NCBI GenBank assembly: GCA_013152435.1
Contig: JAADGJ010000106.1
Span: forward strand, 1-64,000
Origin: Chloroflexota bacterium
GTDB taxonomy: Bacteria > Chloroflexota > Anaerolineae > DUEN01
DNA: 64,000 bases
Direction: 5' to 3'
Positions 15,637-23,402 of this stretch are shown here, in pieces. The notes beneath the pieces were generated by a model that was not told the DNA's origin, did not search any database, and saw nothing but the letters and a program-made list of their open reading frames with translations. Positions within the stretch are counted from its first letter, which is position 1. Each line of letters opens with the position of its first letter. A program made the position numbers and the translations under genes.

Positions 15637-17949
15637 TCAGTCCGGCTCGTGGCCCGGGTGGATGATCAGCCGATCCAGATCGCGCACGGTGACGAAGGGC
15701 ACGTACCCCTTGGCCCTCGATCTGGCGTAGGCGTCGTCCACGTGCACCGGCGTGGTGGCGTAGTCGATGGTCAGCACGAGCTTGCCGGCGCGCTTGAACA
15801 CATCCAGATACCGCTCCAACTCCGCGGTCACCTCCGGCGGCGTGGGCCGGTCGTCCCCCTCGTAGCCGTAATAGATGTCCTCCTGGCCGATGCCGTCCAC
15901 GCTGTCCAGGTATCCCGGCACCCGCGTCGCCAGTTCGGGCGCGTTCTGCACGAAGATGTAGAAATCGGGATCGCGCCGGCGGGCATGAGCGGCGATGGCG
16001 GCTACGAAGTCGACCATCTCCCGGGCGGCCGACGTGCGACCCCGATCGGCGTAATACTCGTACGCGTCGATGAGGTCCAGGTACGCGCCATCGAATCCAG
16101 CATCGAGCAACCGATCCGTATATTGAAAGATGATCGCCTGCCAGGCCGGGTCCCAGTAATGCACCTTGTAGTTGCCCGGCCAGTCGGGATTCTCCCCATC
16201 CAGCCACGGCGGGTTGCCCGGGCGCCAGTCGTCCTGCCAGTAGAAGCGGTAATCCTCCGCCTCGCCGATGCTCATGTAGGCCAGCACGATCTTCTCGCCG
16301 CCGGAGCTGTGCTTCAGCACCTCAATCTGCGCGGCCGTGAACTCGCCCGCCTCCGTCCCATCCGCGGAGTAGTCCATGATGACCAGATCATAGGCCGTCG
16401 CACCGATGGCGGCCAGGTCCAGGTTCTGGAGCTGATACAGGAAATCGTTCACCAAGGAAAGGGCGGACGACGCGGAGCCCCCGGGGCCGCGCAGGATCAC
16501 CGGCAGGAAGGCCCGGATCTCGGGCGGCCGATACTCATACGGGCCGATATCCGGCGCGCTCCCCACCGGCCGCGGGCGGCCGTCCAGGTCCCTGGGCGGC
16601 GCCCAGGCCGCGATCCCCGCGTCCACCGCGGGGCTGTCGGCCGTCAGATGGAAGTCCTTGCCGGCCGCGTTCACGAACAGCGGATCCGCGTAGGCGCTGT
16701 GCTCTCCCTGGCCGGATCGGGCGAACCAGGTGCCGTCGTTGATCTGGGCGCCGCTGAAGCAGGTGCCCGCGCCCAGGAAGTCGGCGCAGATGACGTCAGA
16801 CTCCCGATAGGGGTTGTAGTAAAGGTTGTGGTCGGCCTGGAGCCGGACGCCGGACGAGAAGAAGACCGTCGTCCCGCCCATGACCGGGTTGTCGTTATAG
16901 AAGATGGTGTTGTACAGGCGGACGGGGGTCTCCGCGGCGTAGTCGTCCTCGCCGAACACGGCCAGGTAGCCGTACGTCCGCCGGTTGGCGATCAGGCTGT
17001 TGGTGATCGTGTAGCTGCCGCCGCCGGAGAGCACCAGATTGGTCAGGCCGGCGTCCACGGCCAGCCCGTTGATCAGGCTGCTGCGCTCGCCCCATAGCTT
17101 GATGTTGTTGCGAGCGTTGTTCCGGGCGATCACCCGGCGCAGGGTGGTGCCGGTGGACTTGAAGTCGAAGCCGTCGCCCGCGTTGCCCGACGCCTCGCAG
17201 TCCTCCACCAGGATGTCGTCGCCGCGCTCGATGGCGATGCCGTCCGCGGCGGTGTCCCCGCCCCCCGAGCCGTTGTTCATGGCGCGCACGCGGCGCAGGA
17301 CCCAGTGCCTGCACGGCCCGATCCCGCAATCCATGCCCACCAACGTGTTATCGTGGATGTAGACGTCCTCCACGGTAATGTAGTCGCTGTCCTGGTAGAA
17401 CTGGATCGCGCCGGAGCCGCAATCGTAGAACTCGGCGTTCCGCACCGTGATGTGGTCGCTATCCCGCCAGGAGGTGATGCAACTGCCGTCCCCGCCCTCG
17501 TCGTGCCAGTGGCGCATGTTCAGCCCGACGATGGTGATGTGGGACACGCCGTCGCCCAGGTCGAACGCATATTTCCAATCAATGCCCTGGCCGTCTAGCC
17601 AGACCGTCTCGCCCGGGTAGGCCGCGTAGGTGATGGGCCGGCCCGGCTCGCCGGAGCGGGTCAGCCGGACGTGTTGATGGTAGACGCCGCCGCGCACGTA
17701 GACGGTATCGCCGGGCTGGAGCACGTCGGCGGCGTGTTGCAGCGTGGCCCAGGGCCGGGTCAGCGTACCGGGGTTCGCGTCATCGCCGTCGAGGGCGACG
17801 TAGTAGGTGGACCCGAGGAGGCCGGCCGAGCGCGCGGCGACGACGGGGGACGAGCCGCTCACCGGCGGCGCCGGCATGCAGGCATCCCACAGGAGGATCA
17901 GCGCCAGCAGGAGCGGAACGAGCCTGCCGGGCATTGGCCCAATCATCAC
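15637..17949 (-). CDS. Exported right-handed beta-helix / GH114 (TM1410-like) glycosidase fusion
   Basis: 770 residues. An N-terminal hydrophobic signal (LVPLLLALILLWDAC, possibly a weak lipobox) is followed by a beta-helix of about residues 48-480. The helix opens STYYVALDGDDANPGT and has repeated VRN..F..CGSGAI coils. The C-terminal ~270 residues match the GH114 / TM1410-type barrel (LVIMDYSADG, IVLAYMSIGEAEDYR, FDGAYLDLIDAYEYY, GIGQEDIYYGYEGDD). GH114 members include endo-alpha-1,4-polygalactosaminidase. The beta-helix may bind or cleave a polysaccharide. The start codon lies seven bases after the vapC stop with AGGAGG between, so it may be translated from the vapBC transcript. Its 3' end is partly duplicated in the adjacent array. 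Confidence 0.85.
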   Translation of the reverse strand: MMIGPMPGRLVPLLLALILLWDACMPAPPVSGSSPVVAARSAGLLGSTYYVALDGDDANPGTLTRPWATLQHAADVLQPGDTVYVRGGVYHQHVRLTRSGEPGRPITYAAYPGETVWLDGQGIDWKYAFDLGDGVSHITIVGLNMRHWHDEGGDGSCITSWRDSDHITVRNAEFYDCGSGAIQFYQDSDYITVEDVYIHDNTLVGMDCGIGPCRHWVLRRVRAMNNGSGGGDTAADGIAIERGDDILVEDCEASGNAGDGFDFKSTGTTLRRVIARNNARNNIKLWGERSSLINGLAVDAGLTNLVLSGGGSYTITNSLIANRRTYGYLAVFGEDDYAAETPVRLYNTIFYNDNPVMGGTTVFFSSGVRLQADHNLYYNPYRESDVICADFLGAGTCFSGAQINDGTWFARSGQGEHSAYADPLFVNAAGKDFHLTADSPAVDAGIAAWAPPRDLDGRPRPVGSAPDIGPYEYRPPEIRAFLPVILRGPGGSASSALSLVNDFLYQLQNLDLAAIGATAYDLVIMDYSADGTEAGEFTAAQIEVLKHSSGGEKIVLAYMSIGEAEDYRFYWQDDWRPGNPPWLDGENPDWPGNYKVHYWDPAWQAIIFQYTDRLLDAGFDGAYLDLIDAYEYYADRGRTSAAREMVDFVAAIAAHARRRDPDFYIFVQNAPELATRVPGYLDSVDGIGQEDIYYGYEGDDRPTPPEVTAELERYLDVFKRAGKLVLTIDYATTPVHVDDAYARSRAKGYVPFVTVRDLDRLIIHPGHEPD

Positions 17950-17956
17950 TCCTCCT

Positions 17957-18322
17957 TTAAAGCGCCGTCTGCAACTGCTCGTCGAAGGTGACGAGAGGGA
18001 TCCCCAGGGAGCGCGCCAGGTAGAGATAGGCGGCGTCGTATGTGGTCAGGCCCGTCTGCAGGGAAAGAAGCAAAACGGCCTCGTGATCCACCTCCACCCG
18101 ATGAAGATCGAGTTGGAGTCCAAGGCTCACGGCCTTAAGAAGCTCTTCCTTTTGCTCGGGATACTTCAGTATCTTCTTACGGGCGATGCGGATCAGCTCG
18201 TAGTCGAGGAGTGAGGGGGCGTAGAGATCGGATCCCTGGAGGAGGGAGAGAGCTTCCTCGGCTCTCGGTTCTCCGAAGAGCAGGGCTCCCAGGACGGAGG
18301 CATCCACGACCTTAGCGGGCAT
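17957..18322 (-). CDS. VapC-type PIN-domain toxin
   Basis: A 121-residue PIN nuclease, predicted to be an Mg-dependent RNase. The acidic residues expected of an active PIN site are all present: D7 (VVDASVL), E42 (LLDYELIRIA), D96 (TTYDAAYL) and D114 (LVTFDEQL). Length is normal. Its ATG overlaps the last 11 nt of the upstream antitoxin frame (ATGCCCGCTAA), the usual coupling in these operons. The toxin frame is intact although the antitoxin frame is broken, which is odd unless the break is a sequencing error or the antitoxin N-terminus is enough. The beta-helix/GH114 gene follows at seven bases. Confidence 0.88.
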   Translation of the reverse strand: MPAKVVDASVLGALLFGEPRAEEALSLLQGSDLYAPSLLDYELIRIARKKILKYPEQKEELLKAVSLGLQLDLHRVEVDHEAVLLLSLQTGLTTYDAAYLYLARSLGIPLVTFDEQLQTAL

Positions 18323-18531
18323 CCCGGTCCTCCCGGATCATCCGGGCCGCCTCCGACTCGGTCTGAAGCCCCAGTTCCCTGACGCGTCGATAAGCCTCCT
18401 CCAGGGTGAGCCGCCTCCTCCAGGATGGTCAGCAACTCCCCTTGCAGTGAACGATGATGACGCCTGGCCCGCTCCCGCAATCGCTCGACCAACTCCTCAG
18501 GCACGTTCTTGATGGACAGGTTGATAGCCAT
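18312..18531 (-). pseudogene. VapB/FitA-like antitoxin with a one-base frameshift
   Basis: The ATG at 18531 opens a ribbon-helix-helix-like frame, MAINLSIKNVPEELVERL, continuing RERARRHHRSLQGELLTILEEA. The expected continuation, LTLEEAYRRVRELGLQTESE then AARMIREDRDAR-stop, lies in another frame. The total of 220 nt is one more than a whole number of codons. Removing one G at 18411-18412 (GCGGCTC) restores a 72-residue antitoxin that ends in the vapC start. The break could be real, programmed or an assembly error. The N-terminal DNA-binding half is intact; the toxin-binding half is lost in the literal reading. Confidence 0.8.
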
Positions 18532-18562
18532 CGTCACCCCCGAGTGGTTCCATTTCAGATGC

Positions 18563-18591
18563 ATTATAGATCCTGCCAGGGAGTCGGTCAA
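18563..18591 (-). promoter_or_regulatory. Promoter of vapBC
   Basis: TTGACC (18591-18586) and TATAAT (18568-18563) on the minus strand have a 17-nt spacer. The leader to the vapB ATG is about 25-30 nt. An autoregulatory operator is likely here, but I see no clear palindrome. Confidence 0.75.
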
Positions 18592-18714
18592 GCCACTGTC
18601 TTCAGCGGTGATGACTCGCATCTCACCGCGGAGTCGCAGAGGGCACTGAGGAGGGAAGATAAAGAGAGCCGCTCATAAGAATAGGCAACACCCGCTTCCT
18701 AAAAAGCGTGTTTT

Positions 18715-18742
18715 GTAGGGGCGACGCATGCGTCGCCCCTAC
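18715..18742. repeat. Perfect 28-bp palindrome
   Basis: GTAGGGGCGACG, CATG, CGTCGCCCCTAC is a perfect inverted repeat with no mismatches, flanked by TTTT on the left. It lies downstream of the metal-transport permease gene (minus strand) and upstream of vapB. It may act as a hairpin terminator or be a dispersed palindromic repeat. Nearby, at about 18620, CACCGCGGAGTCGCAGAGG resembles another intergenic sequence near 44033. Confidence 0.7.
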
Positions 18743-18794
18743 CGTGAGGAAATCGCCTGTGTTACCGAGGCGTGGCCGGATCGGCCGGGTGGGA

Positions 18795-19661
18795 TTACGA
18801 GGAGGCCTGCCGATCGCGCAGCCGCTGCCATACCAGGCCGCGGCCGGGCGCCAACAGGAACGCCAGCAGGAACAGCGCCGTGCAGGTGAGCACGATGGCC
18901 GATCCCGACGCGATGTTCATGTAGTACGACAGGTACAGGCCGACGACGCCCGAGCCCGCCCCGATGAGCGCGCCCAGCACCATCATGACGGGCAACCTTC
19001 GGGTGAGCATATAGGCCGTGGCCGCCGGCGTCACCAGCATGGCCACCATCAGGGCGATGCCAACCGTCTGCAACGAGACGACGATGGTGATCGCGATCAT
19101 GACCAGCAACAGATGGCGGAGGAAGGTGTCCGGCAGCCGCAATGTCTCCGCCAGGATCGGGTCGAAGGAGATCACCAGGAACTCCTTGTAGAAGGCCAGT
19201 ACCAGGAGCAGGACGAGCCCACCGAAGATCGCCGTCAGATACAGGTCCGCGTCGGTCACGCCCAACACGTTCCCGAAGAGGAAGTGGGTCAAATCCACCG
19301 TGTAACTGCGCACGGACGAGATCAATGCGATCCCCAAGGCGAACATGCCGGCGAACAGGATGCCGATGGCCGTGTCCTCCTTGATCTGCCCCCCGCGGGT
19401 GATGGCGCCGATCCCCAACGCGGTCCCCACGCCGGCCACCAGGCCGCCCCAGAACAGCGGCCCCTGCGCGCCGCCCCCCAGCAGGTAGGCGATCGCGACC
19501 CCCGGCAGGATGGCGTGGGCCAGCGCGTCCCCCAGGAAGGCCATCCCGCGCAGCACAACGTAGGTGCCGACCACCGCACACACGGTGCCCACCAGGATGG
19601 CGGCCGCGAGGCCCCGGATCATAAAGGTGTAGCGCAACGGCTCGATCAACCACTCAAACAT
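18795..19661 (-). CDS. Zinc/manganese ABC transporter, permease
   Basis: A 288-residue inner-membrane permease of the ABC-3 (ZnuB/MntB/TroC) family with about eight or nine hydrophobic segments. Family signatures include CAVVGTYVVLRGMAFLGDAL, HAILPGVAIAYLLGG and MLVTPAATAYMLTRRLP. It forms the channel with the ATPase encoded upstream, whose gene it overlaps by eight bases. Metal (zinc or manganese) cannot be told from the permease alone; linkage to a Fur-family regulator suggests zinc. It ends the four-gene regulator-transporter operon. Confidence 0.92.
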   Translation of the reverse strand: MFEWLIEPLRYTFMIRGLAAAILVGTVCAVVGTYVVLRGMAFLGDALAHAILPGVAIAYLLGGGAQGPLFWGGLVAGVGTALGIGAITRGGQIKEDTAIGILFAGMFALGIALISSVRSYTVDLTHFLFGNVLGVTDADLYLTAIFGGLVLLLVLAFYKEFLVISFDPILAETLRLPDTFLRHLLLVMIAITIVVSLQTVGIALMVAMLVTPAATAYMLTRRLPVMMVLGALIGAGSGVVGLYLSYYMNIASGSAIVLTCTALFLLAFLLAPGRGLVWQRLRDRQASS

Positions 19662-20517
19662 GATCCGCCCCCGGGCTACAGCAGGTATCGGGCACGACCA
19701 TCGTGCCCTGCTCGGTGTTCAGCGTCGTGAGCCGACCGCCATATGCCGCCGCGAGGTGGGTGAGATCCAACACCTCTTCGGCGCGCCCGATGGCGATCAG
19801 CCGCCGGTTCAGCAGCAGGATGCGATCGAACCGATCGGCCGCCTGGCTGAGATCGTGAGTGGAGATCAGGACCGTGACCTCCCGCTCCCGCAACTGGTCG
19901 AGGACGTGCAGGAGGGCCTCCTGCGAGGGCATGTCCAACCCGGTGAACGGCTCGTCCATCAGCAGGATCTCCGCCTCCTGGGCCAGCGCCCGGGCAATGA
20001 AGATCCGCTGCTGCTGCCCGCCGGAGAGCTCGCCGATCTGGCGATCAGCCATCTCCTCCATGCCCACCAGCCGCAGGCTCTCATGGACGATCTCCCAATC
20101 CCTGCGACGCGGCCATCGCAGCAGCCCCAACCGGCTCACCCGCCCCATCATCACCACATCGGCCACAGTGACGGGGAAGGACCAGTCCACCTGGTTCCGC
20201 TGCGGCACATAGGCGATGCAGATGTGGCCGCCCGGCTCGTGGCCGTAGATATCCACCCGGCCGGACGTGGGGTGCAGGATGCCAGCGATCACCTTGAGAA
20301 GCGTGCTCTTCCCCGCGCCGTTGGGCCCCACGACCGCCACCCGCTCGCCCCGCTGCAGGGTGAAGCTGATGTCCTCCAGGACGGGCGATCCACCGTTGTA
20401 GCGCACGGTGACGTTCGTCAGCCGAATGACCGGCTCGGCCTCCCGATGCGGAACCGGTCGCTGGAAAAGCTGCGTGATCCCCACGCCAGAACCCTTCCCT
20501 CTCCCTCGTCTGCTCAT
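19654..20517 (-). CDS. Zinc/manganese ABC transporter, ATP-binding protein
   Basis: A 287-residue ABC ATPase. Walker A is GPNGAGKST (about 72-80), the signature is LSGGQQQRIFIARALAQ, Walker B is ILLMDEPFTGLD, and the switch histidine is ISTHDL. The first ~28 residues (SRRGRGKGSGVG) are an unusual basic extension; a start nearer VIRLTNVTVRY is conceivable, but the ATG used here overlaps the substrate-binding protein stop by four bases (ATGA), typical of coupled genes. It energises uptake with the permease downstream. Confidence 0.92.
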   Translation of the reverse strand: MSRRGRGKGSGVGITQLFQRPVPHREAEPVIRLTNVTVRYNGGSPVLEDISFTLQRGERVAVVGPNGAGKSTLLKVIAGILHPTSGRVDIYGHEPGGHICIAYVPQRNQVDWSFPVTVADVVMMGRVSRLGLLRWPRRRDWEIVHESLRLVGMEEMADRQIGELSGGQQQRIFIARALAQEAEILLMDEPFTGLDMPSQEALLHVLDQLREREVTVLISTHDLSQAADRFDRILLLNRRLIAIGRAEEVLDLTHLAAAYGGRLTTLNTEQGTMVVPDTCCSPGADHV

Positions 20518-21527
20518 GAACGGGTCAACCCCTTCACAATGGTCTCCACATTCGTACGCATCATGCCGATGTAGTCCTCCGCGCCGCTCCCCGGCTCCCC
20601 CAACGACCCAATGTAAAGCGACAGCACGCGAACGCCCGCCTCCTTCGCCAGCACCTGGGTCATGCGAGGGTTCGTCGTCCGCCCGACGAAGACGGCCGGC
20701 ACCCCCGCCTCGCGCACCTGAGCCGTCAGCCTGGCCAGGTCAGAGGCGGAGGGCTCGGCGACGGTGCTGAAGCCGGGGATCACCGCGCCGATGACCTGGA
20801 ATCCGTAGCGGGCGGCGAAGTAGCCGAACGCCAGGTGATCGGTGACCAGCTTACGCCGCTCCGGCGGGATGCGCTCCACCTGCTCACGGATGTACGCGTC
20901 CAGCTCTCGCAACTGCTGACGATACGCCTCCGCCCGCGTCGCGTAGTCGGACGCGTGGGCCGGATCCAGGGCGGACAGCGTGCCCTCGATGTTGTCCACC
21001 CACACGAGGACGTTGTTGGGATCGAACCAGGTATGGGGGTCCGGCCGACCCGACTCCCCGTGCTCCGAGGAGTTCATCGTCAGCGTCTGCACGCCCGCGG
21101 ATACCGGCACCACCGGCTGGCCGCGATCGGCGGCCGCCCGGATGGTCCGCTCCAGCCCCTCCTCGAGCCCCAGGCCGTTGATGAAGATCACATGCGCCTC
21201 CGAGATGGCGGCGATGTCCCTGGCCGTCGGCTCGTAGCTATGGGGATCCTGTCCCGGCCCCATGAGCACCGTCAGATCGATGAGGTCGCCCCCCACATGC
21301 GCCACCACATCGCCGACGATGCTCGTGCTGGCCACCACGTGCAGCCTCTCCCCATCCTCCAGCGCCACCGGCGTCAGCGTCGGCAGAGCCTCCTGGCCGC
21401 CCTCCTCGGCTTCTCCCGCCGCCTCCGTCGGCGCAGGTCCCGCCTTCTCCCCGGAGGCGCACCCCGCCACCCACACCATGCCGATTAATAAAATGAGCAA
21501 CAGAGCCCGATACACGGACCGCGATCC
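20514..21527 (-). CDS. Zinc/manganese ABC transporter, substrate-binding lipoprotein
   Basis: A 337-residue ZnuA/TroA-type (cluster A-I) binding protein. The signal ends in a lipobox (WVAGC), then comes an Ala/Glu/Pro-rich linker. Metal-site motifs are present: DPHSYEPT, DPHTWFDPN, VTDHLAFGYFA and later acidic residues. The internal MNSSEHGESG stretch takes the place of the His-rich loop of zinc-specific members and is short. The start is ATG at 21527 (MGSRSVY), since the longer frame would overlap the regulator gene and add nonsense before the signal. It is eight bases downstream of the Fur-family gene, so co-transcribed. Confidence 0.92.
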   Translation of the reverse strand, partial: GSRSVYRALLLILLIGMVWVAGCASGEKAGPAPTEAAGEAEEGGQEALPTLTPVALEDGERLHVVASTSIVGDVVAHVGGDLIDLTVLMGPGQDPHSYEPTARDIAAISEAHVIFINGLGLEEGLERTIRAAADRGQPVVPVSAGVQTLTMNSSEHGESGRPDPHTWFDPNNVLVWVDNIEGTLSALDPAHASDYATRAEAYRQQLRELDAYIREQVERIPPERRKLVTDHLAFGYFAARYGFQVIGAVIPGFSTVAEPSASDLARLTAQVREAGVPAVFVGRTTNPRMTQVLAKEAGVRVLSLYIGSLGEPGSGAEDYIGMMRTNVETIVKGLTRS

Positions 21528-21535
21528 CATGATGT

Positions 21536-21985
21536 TCAACTCTCCCGGATATTCTGGCACTCATGACACAGCCCGAAGAACTCCACCAGGTGCCCCGTGA
21601 TCCGGAACCCGGAGGAGGCGGCCACCTCCTCCGCGAGCTCGACCAGCGGGCACTCGGGCAGCTCGACCATGGAGCCACAGTGTGTGCAGATCACGTGGTG
21701 ATGATGCCCTCCCCGCACGACCATGTACCGTTGCTCCCCCTTGCCCAACGGGAGGGGACGCAACAACCCCAGCAGGACCATCTGATGGATGGTGCGAAAG
21801 GTCGTCGCCCGCCCCAACGGCCGGTACAAGGAACGGGCCCTCTCCCATATCTCCTGGGTGCTCAGATGCCCGGGATACTCGCTCAGCACCTGCACGATGG
21901 CGAGACGGGGACGGGTGAGCTTCAACCCGTGTTTCGCCAGTTGCTTCGCCAGCGGCAGATCAGCCGCACTTCGATGATCCCACAT
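21536..21985 (-). CDS. Fur-family metalloregulator (Zur-like)
   Basis: A 149-residue repressor with an N-terminal winged helix (LTRPRLAIVQVLSEYPGHLS, with ATTFRTIHQMVLLGLL as recognition region) and a C-terminal dimerisation domain. Metal ligands are HHHHVICTHCG (structural CxxC), LPECPL and the final FFGLCHEC (second CxxC). Two CxxC pairs indicate a structural zinc site. Location upstream of znuA-C-B-type genes suggests zinc control; Mur or Fur is possible. A 7-1-7 Fur-type box sits in its own promoter, so autoregulation of the operon is likely. Confidence 0.9.
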   Translation of the reverse strand: MWDHRSAADLPLAKQLAKHGLKLTRPRLAIVQVLSEYPGHLSTQEIWERARSLYRPLGRATTFRTIHQMVLLGLLRPLPLGKGEQRYMVVRGGHHHHVICTHCGSMVELPECPLVELAEEVAASSGFRITGHLVEFFGLCHECQNIRES

Positions 21986-22000
21986 CGCCCCATCCGTAAA

Positions 22001-22052
22001 TGATACTCAATCTCAGTACATCGAGTATAACACAGGGGCAGGGAAGGCACAA
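22001..22052 (-). promoter_or_regulatory. Promoter and Fur-type operator of the metal-transport operon
   Basis: On the minus strand, TTGTGC (22052-22047), a 17-base spacer, and TATACT (22029-22024) form a promoter. Immediately downstream, TGAGATTGAGTATCA (22015-22001) is a 7-1-7 inverted repeat (TGAnAnT-n-AnTnTCA) like Fur/Zur boxes. A bound repressor would cover the transcription start. Confidence 0.65.
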
Positions 22053-22160
22053 ATACGCTGGCGACGTCGGGCCCTTCGTGGCAGTGGGTCGATGCTGCGC
22101 CTATGTCGGCATCGCCCCATCCCCGCCGGGGCCCAGAACGGTTACGGCGTCCCCCCTTCT

Positions 22161-22189
22161 TTGACACCTTCTCCGTTTTGTAATAGAAT
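22161..22189 (+). promoter_or_regulatory. Promoter of the nuo operon
   Basis: TTGACA at 22161-22166, a 17-base spacer, then TAGAAT at 22184-22189. The leader to nuoA is about 80 nt. It is the strongest -35 in this part of the window and the only promoter seen ahead of nuoA. Confidence 0.8.
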
Positions 22190-22278
22190 GCACGAAATTT
22201 CGAGGGAATAGGGAAAGGGATCGAGGTGCCAGCCGTCTCTCTTTCGGCGCGGCCGGCGCTATCACTATGGGAGGGAAC

Positions 22279-22635
22279 ATGCTCGTCGATTACGTGCCGA
22301 TCCTGATTTTGCTCTTCCTCTCCACGGCGTTGGCCGTGATCGCTTTGCTTTTTCCCACCCTGTTAGGACCTAAGCGTCCAACCCCCACCAAACTGGAGCC
22401 ATACGAGTCGGGCTTGCGGCCCTTCTCTCTTCCCCGTCGCCGCTTCCCCGTGCACTACTACATGGTGGCCATCCTCTTCGTGCTGTTCGATATCGAGGTG
22501 CTCTTCCTGTATCCGTGGGCCGTCCTCCTGCGTCGCCTGCGCTGGTTCGGCATCATCGAGATGGCCGTCTTCCTGGGGATCCTGCTGGTAGGTTACATCT
22601 ACGCGTGGCGAAAAGGGGGATTGGATTGGCTGTAA
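22279..22635 (+). CDS. nuoA: NADH-quinone oxidoreductase subunit A
   Basis: A 118-residue membrane subunit of complex I with three hydrophobic helices. Characteristic motifs are KLEPYESGLRPF (the quinone-site loop) and HYYMVAILFVLFDIEVLFLYPWA. The start is ATG at 22279 (MLVDYVP) because GGGAGG lies just before it; an in-frame ATG at 22267 would overlap that ribosome site. It is first in the nuo operon. NuoB follows after 167 bp, a rather long gap for this operon. Confidence 0.95.
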   Translation: MLVDYVPILILLFLSTALAVIALLFPTLLGPKRPTPTKLEPYESGLRPFSLPRRRFPVHYYMVAILFVLFDIEVLFLYPWAVLLRRLRWFGIIEMAVFLGILLVGYIYAWRKGGLDWL

Positions 22636-22802
22636 CGCCCACCAGCGCCTGCCGGGCGTTTTCCACCGGCAGTTGGATCTGACCTCACCGCCTCGATCCA
22701 TATCGCTCAGAGCGAAACAACCGATTGCATATCCTACCCGATCAGGGTTGACGACGCCGACGGGACGAAAGTTTTGTCAGAGGAGCTCAACCGAAGCCGG
22801 AG

Positions 22803-23399
22803 ATGAAAGCGAGGCGGAAGCCACAGGCATCCGCCCATGAGGAGCGAGCGATGGAGCATGACTTTTCCCTGGCCGCAGGGCAAGAGGGCATGAACTCGCA
22901 GGGATATGTGCTGACCACTCTGGAACAGATGATCAATTGGAGTCGGCGCTACTCGGTCTGGCCGCTGCTGTTCGGCCTGGCCTGCTGCGCCATCGAGATG
23001 ATCACCTCCGGCACCAGCCGCCACGACATCTCCCGCTTCGGCTCGGAGGTCTTCCGGGCCTCCCCACGACAGGCGGACCTGATGATCGTGGCCGGGCGGG
23101 TGTCCAACAAGATGGCCCCCGTCATCAAGCGCCTGTACGACCAGATGCTGGAGCCCAAGTGGGTCATCGCCATGGGCATCTGCGCCTCCGCCGGAGGGCC
23201 CTTCAACAACTACGCCATCATCCAGGGGGTGGACAAGATCATCCCGGTGGATGTGTATATCCCCGGCTGCCCTCCCAGGCCGGAGGCCCTCTTCTACGGC
23301 CTGGAGAAGCTGCAAGCCAAGATCTCTCGTGAGCGGGCGGCCATGCGCGGGGACCTCCCCTGGCTACGCAAGCAGGCCGCCATGCCGGAGGAGGGGTAA
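22803..23399 (+). CDS. nuoB: NADH-quinone oxidoreductase subunit B
   Basis: A 198-residue peripheral-arm subunit that carries the terminal cluster N2. Ligand cysteines are in LACCAIEM (adjacent pair), MGICASAGG and [11 protein letters not shown], matching the family. An N-terminal extension of about 30 residues precedes the conserved [18 protein letters not shown]. An alternative start, ATG at 22851 (MEHDF), has GGAG at a good distance and would shorten the protein by 16 residues. Its stop is followed three bases later by the GTG of nuoCD. Confidence 0.95.
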   Translation: MKARRKPQASAHEERAMEHDFSLAAGQEGMNSQGYVLTTLEQMINWSRRYSVWPLLFGLACCAIEMITSGTSRHDISRFGSEVFRASPRQADLMIVAGRVSNKMAPVIKRLYDQMLEPKWVIAMGICASAGGPFNNYAIIQGVDKIIPVDVYIPGCPPRPEALFYGLEKLQAKISRERAAMRGDLPWLRKQAAMPEEG

Positions 23400-23402
23400 A
23401 CC

